Shown here: one piece after another, positions 38,226-46,698 of the stretch | Numbering within the stretch: the stretch's first letter is position 1 | Layout: each line of letters opens with the position of its first letter | NCBI RefSeq assembly: GCF_013044505.1 | Contig: NZ_JABERD010000003.1 | Location: 96,737 to 160,736 of the forward strand | Direction: 5' to 3' | Source of the DNA: Streptomyces sp. S3(2020) | GTDB taxonomy: Bacteria; Actinomycetota; Actinomycetes; Streptomycetales; Streptomycetaceae | DNA: 64,000 nucleotides | Notes under the pieces: model-generated | What the model was told of the DNA's origin: nothing | Seen by the model: only the letters and a program-made list of their open reading frames with translations | Databases searched by the model: none | Position numbers and translations under genes: made by a program

Positions 38226-39692
38226 GTGAGAACACTCAGAGGACTTGCCGCAGCCGCAGCCGCGACCGCAATGCTCACCGTGGCCGGCACGTTGACGGCA
38301 GCCGCGCCGGCATCTGCCGAAGCGGTCACCGTGACCGCCGACTTCACCCAGACAGTGAACCCCGCCGCGCAGCCCGCTCTGTTCGGGCTCGCCAACGAGC
38401 CCAGCCGCGAGCACCAGGACGATGTCTATCCGAAGTTCCGCAAGGTGGGCGTCAAGCTCGAGAGAGGCACCCTGCACGTCGACCGGCTCTTCGTCGAGAA
38501 GTTCCCGGGGATGACCCTCCAGGACTACGTGAACAACGTCGACGACATCCAGAACCCGGACAACTGGGACTGGAGTGTGCTTTCCTGGCTCGGTCACGCC
38601 CAGGCGAACGGGATGACCACACAGCTGAACATTCTTCAGGCGCCCGCCTGGTTGACCTACAGCGGAACCTACAGCGGAATCCCGAAGGACTGGAGTGTCT
38701 GGCAGGACATCATCCGCAAGGTGGTCGCGCGCTACTCGTCGAAGATCGACCAGATCGATATCCTCAACGAGCCGATGACCTCCTCCATGGTCGACCGCAC
38801 GGGCAGCCCCTACAGATCCCAGCGGACCGCCGCCGCCGACCTGTACTTCTACACGGTGCGGGCGATCCGGGACGTCAACGAGAAGGTCGTCGTGGGCGGT
38901 GACGGAGACAACGAGCAGGGCGGGGACTTCGGGGCGATGGGAACCATCCTCCGGGACCCGAGGCTGTCTGCGACGGACATCCAGTTCGTCTCGTATCACG
39001 CCTACTACGACGACATCGTGGGGAACGCCAAGCTGCCCGAGCTCAAGGCGTTGCTCGACTCCACGGGCCACTCAGGCATACCCGTGTACCTCAACGAGTG
39101 GAACCACAACTACCACGGCGACACCACAGCCCCGCAGGTCGTCGGGAACCGGGCGACCACCTTTGTCGCCAACACACTGATCAACCTCGCCAACCAGCCG
39201 ATGATCACCGGAGCCGCGTTCATGTCGGCCCTTCCGGGCAATGTCGAACTGGACCCGGCAGAGAACTGCCCGGGGTGCGTCATCGCCCAGGCGATCTACG
39301 ACTGGGACGGAACGAGCGCGACTCTCTGGCCGCAGACCCGGGCCTACCGGCTGATGTCCGTCGCCGCCGGCCTCGGAAAAGGTCAGTTCTCCACCGCGGC
39401 CACCGACGCCGGCGGGCTGACCAACGCCATGGCCTTCACCAACGCGCGGGGGCAAAAGGGCGTCATCCTCGTCAATGACACCGCTGGCCAGGTCAGTGTC
39501 AATGCGACTCTGAACGCCACCGGTTGCACCAAGAGGAACGTCAAGGCGACCACGTTCACAGCCGACACGGGGACCAATACCGCTGTCAGGCCCACCCGCG
39601 TGAACCGGGTGCCCGTCCACGACGGGAGCGTCATCGTGAAGGCCGTCGACGTCCCTGCCTACTCTGCGGTGGCGGTCGTGTTAGCCGAATAG
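38226..39692 (+). CDS. Secreted clan GH-A glycosidase, GH39-like
   Basis: A 488-residue secreted enzyme. The Sec signal peptide (MRTLRGLAAAAAATAMLTVA...) ends at ASA, residue 31. The barrel has the clan A acid/base Glu182 in ILNEPM and the nucleophile Glu291 in VYLNEWNHN, in the order and spacing of GH39-type enzymes, then a beta-sandwich C-terminal domain. GH39 includes beta-xylosidases and related exo-enzymes; GH30 or GH5-type assignments are possible alternatives. The GTG start has GGAG 7 nt upstream. It leads the pectin enzyme set and is divergent from the LacI gene, with two operators between. Confidence 0.75.
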   Translation: MRTLRGLAAAAAATAMLTVAGTLTAAAPASAEAVTVTADFTQTVNPAAQPALFGLANEPSREHQDDVYPKFRKVGVKLERGTLHVDRLFVEKFPGMTLQDYVNNVDDIQNPDNWDWSVLSWLGHAQANGMTTQLNILQAPAWLTYSGTYSGIPKDWSVWQDIIRKVVARYSSKIDQIDILNEPMTSSMVDRTGSPYRSQRTAAADLYFYTVRAIRDVNEKVVVGGDGDNEQGGDFGAMGTILRDPRLSATDIQFVSYHAYYDDIVGNAKLPELKALLDSTGHSGIPVYLNEWNHNYHGDTTAPQVVGNRATTFVANTLINLANQPMITGAAFMSALPGNVELDPAENCPGCVIAQAIYDWDGTSATLWPQTRAYRLMSVAAGLGKGQFSTAATDAGGLTNAMAFTNARGQKGVILVNDTAGQVSVNATLNATGCTKRNVKATTFTADTGTNTAVRPTRVNRVPVHDGSVIVKAVDVPAYSAVAVVLAE

Positions 39693-39910
39693 CTGCACCC
39701 TGCACGCGTCCTCACGCCTTGCTGACGGGCGCTGAAAAGGACCAGCCAGAGAACTCGAAAGGGACATCCGCTGGACGCCTTTTGCGGGTGACCACCCGTA
39801 ACTGTCAGCCGCCTCAGGTCCGGGAGCCTTCCCTCACCCACTCTGCTGAGCCGTTCAACACCGCAGAGCTCGAGTTCGTCGACTTGGCGAATAAAACGAT
39901 TGGAGTGGGT

Positions 39911-42900
39911 GTGAGACTTCGACGTCATGCGATCGCGTCAGTAGCGGCCTATGCACTACTCGTAGCCCTGGCCACCGTGGCGGCGATCACGCCGTCGGGG
40001 GCGGTGGCTGCGCCCGACCGCACATCGCCGCTCACGGTCGTCCGCGGCATCACCCAGGGGCTGAACGCCCCGCTCGCGGTCGACACCACGAAACCCGAGT
40101 TCGCCTGGAGCGTCGAGTCCAGCCTGCCTGACATTGCCGTCAAGGCGGCCGAGGTCGAGGTGCGTGATGCAGGACGGACCGCCGATCCGATCTGGACCCG
40201 GCGTGCCGAGACCGGCGGCGCCGCCTCCATGACCTACGGCGGGCCACTACTCACGGCGAAGCACCACTACGTATGGCACGTGCGGGTACAGGACGCCGCC
40301 GGTGATTGGAGCAGATGGAGCCCGGACTACCGATTCGGTACGGGGATGCTCCGCGACCAGGACTGGAACGGGGCCACCTGGATCTCCGAAAGGGACTGGG
40401 CGGCGGGTCACGGAGTACCTGTGACCGACAAGACCGAGCCGGTCGTGGTCACCTTCCCGCCGACCACGGCGCGAATCCTCAGCCTGGAAGTAACCCGCCT
40501 GGGCTTACCGGCCGTCGGTGAGACCGGCCGCAGGCTGCAATTGGCCGAAGTGGAAGCCCGAGACGGAGCCGACGGGACGAACGTCGCCGCAGGCGCCCAC
40601 GTGACGGCCGCGGACACGCTCCTCAAGTCGGGGTGGAACCCGAGCTATCTGGTCGACGGGACGACAGACTCCGCCAACAGCAGCAGACGTGGGTACTCCT
40701 CCACCCTGCATCCGTCGGCCGACGTCTCCGCAGAGCCGATCGTCCTGGACCTCGACCTCGGCGCCGAACGCAGCGTGGACCGTGTGGTCCTCTACCCGCG
40801 CACCGACGTCGGGGCAGTAGACGGACGCAGCGCCGGGTTCCCCACCGAATTCCGGGTCACTACCAAGCAGTACGTAGAAACCAGACCGCAGACGACCGTC
40901 GCCACGTACGCCCATGAGACGGCCCCCGCTCGGGGTGGCAGCACGCTGCTCGGCCTGCCGCTTCTGCGCACGAACTTCTCCGCCACCAAGCAGATCGCCA
41001 ACGCAACCCTCTACATCTCGGGTCTCGGCGCATACGCGCCGTCTCTCAACGGCGCACCGGTCGGAACCATCGTGCTCGGCTCCGGATGGACCAAGTACGA
41101 CAAGGTCACCTACTACGACGGCATCGACGTCACGTCTGCGGTGCGGCAGGGCGAGAACACCATCGGTATCGCGCTCGGTCAGGGAACACTCAACGGCATC
41201 CACGCCTGGGCCACGCCCGACAACCGCGGCGCATGGGACGGCGTCCTCCGGACAAAGGCGCTGCTCCAGGTGACCTACGCGGACGGCACAACGAAGTCCG
41301 TCCCCACCAACACCAGCTGGACCGCCGCACTGGGACCATCCATGCCCTTTGCCAACGGCACAGTACTCCCGGAAGTGGAGGGCTACGACGCCCGGCTGGA
41401 GCAGCCCGGCTGGAACACCCCTTCATTCAACGACAGCCGATGGGCGTCGGCCGTCACCGTCGGCAACGGCACAGCACGCCTGCAGGCCAGCCCGATCGAG
41501 CCTTCGCGCGTCGTCGGTGAAATCAACCTAGGAAGACCTGCCACGCCGGCCCCGGGAGTGTTCGTCTACGACGTCGGCCAGAACATCTCCGGCAACGCGC
41601 GCATCACGCTCGACGTGACCGCCGGCACTGCGGTCAGAATCCGTTATGCCGAGTCGCTCGGGAGCAACGGGCGAGCAGTGGTCGCCGGGAACCGCCTGCA
41701 GGACGACACCTTCATAGGTAACGGCTCGGGTCCGGCAACCTGGACCCCGTCGTTCACCCACAAAGGCTTCCAGTACATCGAAGTCAGTGGCTTGCCGAAC
41801 GGCGCCACCGCACCCCCGGTCACCGCCTTGCGCATCCACAACGACGTTCGGAGCGTAGGAACTTTCGATTCGTCCGACGAGGTGCTGAACTTCGTCCACA
41901 ACGCCGGCCGGGAAACAGTCCTGAACAACTTCGTGCTCGCAGCACCCACCGACGGGTCCTACCTCGAAAAACTGCCCTGGCTCGGCGATGGGGCACTCAT
42001 GGCCGATGCGACGATGCGGAACTTCGATACCAAGGCCCTCTACACCAAGTGGTACAACGACATCGCCGACAGCCAGCGCGACGACGGCGACCTGCCTGCC
42101 TGGGCCCCAGCCCCCACCAAGGCAGCGGACCTGTCCAGCGCCGCATGGGGTAACGCCTTCACCGAAGTAGCCGCCCTGCTCCTGCGCAACTACGACGCCG
42201 AACAGGCCGTCGCCGCCCGTTACGGACAGCTCAGGGCATACGCCGAGCACGAGTGGTCCGAAGCCGACAATCCCGTCGAACTCTGGGGCGACTGGGTATG
42301 TCCTGACGGAGACAGCGTGTGCAACACCGCTGACGACAAGAAACTGGTGGCGCGCGCCTACGCGTACCGAACACTCGACCAGTTCGCCGGTATTGCCAAG
42401 CAGCTCGGCCATACCGACGACGCCGTGACGTTCTCAGGCTACGCAGCCTCTGCACGGACGGCTTTCAACAACGACTACTTCAGCACCGCCACCTCGACCT
42501 ACCGGACTACGAGCGAGGCCCGATTCCTGCAGACCAACAACGTGCTCCCAGTCGCGTTCGGGATCACGCCCGCGGTTAACCGTCGAGCCGTGGTCGATGC
42601 CGTGGCTGCCGACGTCGTGGCCCGGGGCAACCACCTTGGTACTGGCGTGCTGGGCACCAAGTGGCTGTTCCGCGTGCTCACCCGGTACGGACACCTCGAC
42701 ACCGCCTACGAAGCCGCCACTCAACGGACCGCGCCCGGTTATGGCGAGTGGATGGTGAACGGTGCGACCACCCTTTGGGAGCAATGGACGGCGAGCCCAC
42801 GATCGAAGGGTCATCCCTTCCTCGGTACAGCGGAAGACTGGTTGCTCGCTGACATCGCCGGACTCGCTCAGACCGGCGGAGCAACAACCGAGGTCGTCGT

Positions 42901-43171
42901 GAAGCCGCACATGCCGACGAGTCTCCAACGAGCCTCCACCTCGTTCCAGACCAACGGCGGCACGGTCTCGGTCAGTTGGAAACGCAAGAACGGTGAACTC
43001 ACGCTCACCGTAGAGGTGCCGGTCAACCGGACAGGCACGATCTACGTGCCCATGACGGGTAGCCAGAAGGTGATCGCACCGTCCCGAGCTATCCCGGGAC
43101 GGTCGGCCGGCGGTTACAAGCTCTACACGGTGCCGAGCGGCCACTACATCTTCAGAACGGCAAAGGCGTGA
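39911..43171 (+). CDS. Secreted GH78 alpha-L-rhamnosidase
   Basis: A 1086-residue secreted enzyme. The signal peptide (MRLRRHAIASVAAYALLVAL...) ends near AVAA. Beta-sandwich domains follow, including a discoidin-like insertion around residues 175-320 (WNPSYLVDGTTDSANSSRRG), then the (alpha/alpha)6 catalytic barrel. In the barrel YLEKLPWLGD carries Glu686 and Asp693, with the 7-residue spacing of the GH78 catalytic pair. It removes terminal L-rhamnose from rhamnogalacturonan, flavonoid rhamnosides or saponins. The GTG at 39911 has GGAG 5 nt upstream; a GTG at 39905 is a weaker option. It begins 218 nt after the GH39-like gene. Confidence 0.92.
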   Translation: MRLRRHAIASVAAYALLVALATVAAITPSGAVAAPDRTSPLTVVRGITQGLNAPLAVDTTKPEFAWSVESSLPDIAVKAAEVEVRDAGRTADPIWTRRAETGGAASMTYGGPLLTAKHHYVWHVRVQDAAGDWSRWSPDYRFGTGMLRDQDWNGATWISERDWAAGHGVPVTDKTEPVVVTFPPTTARILSLEVTRLGLPAVGETGRRLQLAEVEARDGADGTNVAAGAHVTAADTLLKSGWNPSYLVDGTTDSANSSRRGYSSTLHPSADVSAEPIVLDLDLGAERSVDRVVLYPRTDVGAVDGRSAGFPTEFRVTTKQYVETRPQTTVATYAHETAPARGGSTLLGLPLLRTNFSATKQIANATLYISGLGAYAPSLNGAPVGTIVLGSGWTKYDKVTYYDGIDVTSAVRQGENTIGIALGQGTLNGIHAWATPDNRGAWDGVLRTKALLQVTYADGTTKSVPTNTSWTAALGPSMPFANGTVLPEVEGYDARLEQPGWNTPSFNDSRWASAVTVGNGTARLQASPIEPSRVVGEINLGRPATPAPGVFVYDVGQNISGNARITLDVTAGTAVRIRYAESLGSNGRAVVAGNRLQDDTFIGNGSGPATWTPSFTHKGFQYIEVSGLPNGATAPPVTALRIHNDVRSVGTFDSSDEVLNFVHNAGRETVLNNFVLAAPTDGSYLEKLPWLGDGALMADATMRNFDTKALYTKWYNDIADSQRDDGDLPAWAPAPTKAADLSSAAWGNAFTEVAALLLRNYDAEQAVAARYGQLRAYAEHEWSEADNPVELWGDWVCPDGDSVCNTADDKKLVARAYAYRTLDQFAGIAKQLGHTDDAVTFSGYAASARTAFNNDYFSTATSTYRTTSEARFLQTNNVLPVAFGITPAVNRRAVVDAVAADVVARGNHLGTGVLGTKWLFRVLTRYGHLDTAYEAATQRTAPGYGEWMVNGATTLWEQWTASPRSKGHPFLGTAEDWLLADIAGLAQTGGATTEVVVKPHMPTSLQRASTSFQTNGGTVSVSWKRKNGELTLTVEVPVNRTGTIYVPMTGSQKVIAPSRAIPGRSAGGYKLYTVPSGHYIFRTAKA

Positions 43172-43394
43172 CCGGAACCGGAAGGCGCAGTCGCCCGATG
43201 GATTCGCGCGGACTGGCGTGAGTTGTATTCGGGCTGGATCCGCATTGCTGGATCTGTCATGAACCTGCAATTTGTGGTCCGTGGCCCGGCGGCGGCTCGC
43301 GGCAGAGCGCGCCATGCGAACACGGCACCAGAACGATAGGACGGCAGCCCGCACCTGTGGCATGTCCGTCAACTACCCGAGTGAGGTGTGAAAA

Positions 43395-44450
43395 GTGGGG
43401 ACGAGACAGGAACGAGAGCAACGACAGGCCGGTGTGGGCCGCCGAACCGTGCTGCTGGGTGCTGCGGCCGGTGCGGGCTCGCTCGCCCTGGGTGCCGGGA
43501 CCCTGACAACCTCAGCGGAAGCGGCAACGACGTTCACCAAGGGTGCGGACATCAGCTGGATGCCGCAGATGGAGGCACAGGGTTACTACTGGAACAACAG
43601 CGCGGGTGTGCGGCAGGACCTGTTCACCATCCTCAAGGAGTACGGCATCACCGCGGTCAGCCTGCGGACCTGGGTCAACCCGTCCAGCGATCCGGCCAAC
43701 GGGCACTGCAGCATCGAGGAGACCGCGCAGATGGCCCAACGGGCCGCGGACGCCGGCATGCAGGTCCTCATCGGATTCCACTTCGGCGACGAGTGGAACT
43801 CGGTCGGCGAGCAGACCCCGCCGGCGGCCTGGGCGAGCATGAGCTACAGCCAGATGCTCGACGCCATGTACGACTACGTCTACCACTCCTGCAACATCAT
43901 CAAGTACTACGACGTGACGCCGGCCTGGGTGAAGATCGGCAACGAGACCAACTCCGGCATCTGCAAGCCCATCGGCAGCATCAGCAACCCGGATCAGATG
44001 ACGGGCCTGCTGAACGCCGCCTACGACATGTCCAAGCATGTCTTCCCGAGCACCCCGGTGATGGTGCACCTGGCACAGCCGCAGAACTACACCAGCATCC
44101 AGACCTTCCTCGACGCCTACCAGGACAACGGCGGGCAGTGGGACATCACCGGACTGTCCTCCTACGCGCAGGGCGGCAACGTGCCCGTCGTGCTGGCCAA
44201 CATGGAGACCATCCAGTCCAGTTACGGCAGGCCGGTCATGCAGGTGGAGTACGGCGGGCCGGTGGGCAAGCCCGCCCAGGTGCGCGACTCGCTGCGGGCG
44301 TTCATCACCGGGCTGAAGAGCTTCGGGGGCCTCGGCACCTTCTTCTGGGAGCCCGAAGGCTACCCGTCGTTCGCCGGCTACAACAGCTCAGCCTGGGACG
44401 AGAGCACCTGGCAACCCACGGCAGCGATGGACGGTTTCCTCGACGTGTGA
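43395..44450 (+). CDS. Secreted GH53 arabinogalactan endo-beta-1,4-galactanase
   Basis: A 351-residue GH53 enzyme that cuts beta-1,4-galactan side chains of pectin. It starts with a Tat-type signal (GVGRRTVLLGAAAGAGSLAL; Arg16-Arg17) and a likely cut after AEA. The mature part opens with KGADISWMPQMEAQG, the GH53 signature. The acid/base Glu184 is in VKIGNETNSG and the nucleophile Glu285 in MQVEYGGP. It ends with FFWEPEGYP. GTG at 43395 follows GAGGTG closely. Export in folded form through Tat fits a secreted hydrolase of this size. It precedes the PL9 gene by 79 nt. Confidence 0.93.
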   Translation: MGTRQEREQRQAGVGRRTVLLGAAAGAGSLALGAGTLTTSAEAATTFTKGADISWMPQMEAQGYYWNNSAGVRQDLFTILKEYGITAVSLRTWVNPSSDPANGHCSIEETAQMAQRAADAGMQVLIGFHFGDEWNSVGEQTPPAAWASMSYSQMLDAMYDYVYHSCNIIKYYDVTPAWVKIGNETNSGICKPIGSISNPDQMTGLLNAAYDMSKHVFPSTPVMVHLAQPQNYTSIQTFLDAYQDNGGQWDITGLSSYAQGGNVPVVLANMETIQSSYGRPVMQVEYGGPVGKPAQVRDSLRAFITGLKSFGGLGTFFWEPEGYPSFAGYNSSAWDESTWQPTAAMDGFLDV

Positions 44451-44529
44451 CCGTGCCGGCCACTGCGCGGCTGCGACACCGACGTGACCGCGCGGTCGCC
44501 GAGCAGAGCGACGACATCTGGAGTGAATG

Positions 44530-45870
44530 ATGAGAACGGCCAGGATGCTTGGACGTGCCCTGCTGATCTCGGTGGTCACCGTGAGCCCCCTAGCGATCCC
44601 CGCCAGTTCGGGGGCCGTGAGCGCTGCGGCGGCCGCGACCGACTATTACGTCGCCCCCGGCGGCGACGACGGCGCTGCGGGGACGCAGGCTGCTCCCTGG
44701 GCGACGATCGCCCATGCGCAGGCAGTCGCGCAGCCGGGTGACACGGTGTATTTCCGGGGCGGCACCTACCGCTACACACACGCGAACACCAGTTGCACGA
44801 GCCAGACGGGCAGAGTCGACGCCATCACCCTGAACAAGAGCGGCAGTTCGGGCAGCCCGATCCGCTACTGGGCCTACCCGGGGGAGAACCCGGTCTTCGA
44901 CTTCTCGGGCATGACAGACGACTGCCGGATCAAGGGCATGGACCTCACCGGGAGTTGGATCCACCTCAAGGGCCTGGACGTCACGGGCGTACCGCAGAAC
45001 AACAGCCTCAACCACGAGTCCTGGGGCATCTGGATCTCGGGCAGCAACAACACTTTCGAGCAGATCAACACCCATCACCACATGGGGCCCGGCCTGTTCA
45101 TCCAGAACGGAGGTGACAACCTCGTCCTCAACACGGACTCGCACGACAACTACGACCTGAACTCCTCCAACGGCGCCGGGGAGAACGCAGACGGATTCGG
45201 CGCGCACATCCCGGCGGGCAACCCCGGGAACGTGTTCCGGGGCTGCCGCGCGTGGTGGAACGGCGACGACGGGTTCGACCTGATCAGCGCCTACTCGTCC
45301 GTGACCATCGAGAACTCCTGGGCCTGGCGCAGCGGGTACGTGCCGGGAACGACCACGGCGGCCGGCAACGGAACCGGCTTCAAGGCGGGCGGGTATGGCG
45401 GCGACTACGACGCGGGCGCCGTCAAGCACACCGTCCGTACATCGGTCGCTTTCGCCAACAGGGCGTCGGGCTTCTATGCCAACCACCACCCGGTCGCCAA
45501 CGACTACTTCAACAACACGAGTTACGGAAACCACCCAGACTTCAACATGCTGGGAGTCGACTCGAGCGGCGCCGACGTCGGCCGGGGCAACCTGCGCAAC
45601 AACCTCGCCTACACCGGCACCCTGACGTCGAACATGACCGGCACGAGCGCCGCGTACAACTCGTGGAACCTGGGCATCACCTTGTCGGACGCACAGTTCC
45701 AGAGCGTGTCGACGTCCGGCTGGGATGCGCCCCGCGGGGCCGACGGGAGTCTGCCCGTGCTGCCCAACCTCCACCTCGCGGAGAACAGCACCCTGATCGA
45801 CCAGGGCGTCGATGTCGGCCTGGCGTACAAGAGGCAGGCCCCGGATCTCGGTGCCTTCGAAGCCCCTTGA
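44530..45870 (+). CDS. Secreted pectate lyase, PL9-type right-handed beta-helix
   Basis: A 446-residue secreted beta-helix protein. After the signal peptide (MRTARMLGRALLISVVTVSP...) comes YYVAPGGDDGAAGTQAAPWA and PGDTVYFRGGTY, the start of PL9 enzymes. The Ca-binding/active region has GENADGFGAH, FRGCRAWWNGDDGFDL and TIENSWAWRSG, and the likely catalytic Lys285 is in GTGFKAGGYGG. It cleaves polygalacturonate by beta-elimination outside the cell. ATG at 44530 is 6 nt from GGAG; the ATG one codon earlier at 44527 is only 3 nt away. It is the last gene of the LacI-associated set. Confidence 0.88.
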   Translation: MRTARMLGRALLISVVTVSPLAIPASSGAVSAAAAATDYYVAPGGDDGAAGTQAAPWATIAHAQAVAQPGDTVYFRGGTYRYTHANTSCTSQTGRVDAITLNKSGSSGSPIRYWAYPGENPVFDFSGMTDDCRIKGMDLTGSWIHLKGLDVTGVPQNNSLNHESWGIWISGSNNTFEQINTHHHMGPGLFIQNGGDNLVLNTDSHDNYDLNSSNGAGENADGFGAHIPAGNPGNVFRGCRAWWNGDDGFDLISAYSSVTIENSWAWRSGYVPGTTTAAGNGTGFKAGGYGGDYDAGAVKHTVRTSVAFANRASGFYANHHPVANDYFNNTSYGNHPDFNMLGVDSSGADVGRGNLRNNLAYTGTLTSNMTGTSAAYNSWNLGITLSDAQFQSVSTSGWDAPRGADGSLPVLPNLHLAENSTLIDQGVDVGLAYKRQAPDLGAFEAP

Positions 45871-46199
45871 GGCGCCCGTCTGGTTCCGAGTCGCCGCTGG
45901 TGTGAAGGGTCTCAGCAGGCGCGAGCCTGGAAGCGGGTATCGCCCTTCCCGGGAGAGGGTGCCGCGACGGGGGCGGTTCTGTCGTCGCCTGTCGCGTCCA
46001 CACGCCCCGCCCCCGGGCCGGTGGTGCTCCCGGGCCTTCCTCATATGAGTGTCGATCAGATGTGCGTCGCCGAACTCCGCTGCAGACCGTCGAAGTGATT
46101 TGCAGGGGAGTTCAACAAGGGGATGCCTCGCTGTTCTGTCGGTGAATTCTTTTACATCTCCACCATCACAGACCAGCGAGGAATCTTCACATGTCCGCC
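45871..46199. other. Gap between the pectate lyase and the small peptide gene
   Basis: About 330 nt between convergent genes. I see no coding frame with a ribosome site, no strong hairpin and no repeat. Confidence 0.4.
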
Positions 46200-46400
46200 T
46201 TATGCGTGATGCGGTCGGGGCAGGGTGGATCCGTCGCCGGTATAGATAGGGATGTGGCAAACGCCACTACTGCAGTCGGCCCCGTCTGCTGCCGCAGCGG
46301 GCTGGCTGGGTGCGCCCAGCCCCAACAGGGCCACTGCTATACCTGCCGTGGCCGCGCCTGCGAGTCGCCTGGACTTGTATGTCGTTTTGCTTGATTTCAT
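46200..46400 (-). CDS. Small secreted peptide with a CxxxxC pair, unknown function
   Basis: A 66-residue open frame with a strong ribosome site (AGGAGG, 4 nt before the ATG). The first ~38 residues are a textbook Sec signal: basic KSSKTTYKSRR, a hydrophobic run LAGAATAGIAVALLGLGA, then PAAAA with cutting likely after it. The mature part would be only ~28 residues, DGADCSSGVCHIPIYTGDGS followed by TLPRPHHA, with Cys43 and Cys48 able to form a disulfide or hold a cofactor and two His near the end. I do not recognise a family. It could be a real secreted peptide or the start of a truncated longer protein; nothing downstream on this strand continues it. Confidence 0.6.
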   Translation of the reverse strand: MKSSKTTYKSRRLAGAATAGIAVALLGLGAPSQPAAAADGADCSSGVCHIPIYTGDGSTLPRPHHA

Positions 46401-46698
46401 GAGACCTCCTGGTCGTCAGAAAGAGAAGAAATGCAACAGTGACGCGTTTCCGTCTTCGGCGGAAAGGGCGCCGATCCGTTTCGGTTGTAACGTATCCGAA
46501 TGTGGTCGGCTCTTCAACTTGGGGGATCTCAGGGCGTGTTGCCGGATGCAAAGGTCAATTCAATGGCGCTGGTTGCACCGAGGCCCGCGGCGCCGGTGGC
46601 CCGAGAAGCTGCATAGCGACGAAGCGATATGCCTGATCCGCCGCAGAAGGAAGCGGAACAGGCTGAAGTGCAGGCGGGAGTCGCCACAGCAGGGGGTG
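46401..46698. other. Promoter-bearing gap between the small peptide and the flavoprotein gene
   Basis: About 300 nt. It should hold the promoter of the minus-strand peptide gene and the 3' untranslated end of the monooxygenase operon. No convincing hairpin or other gene was seen. Confidence 0.35.
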
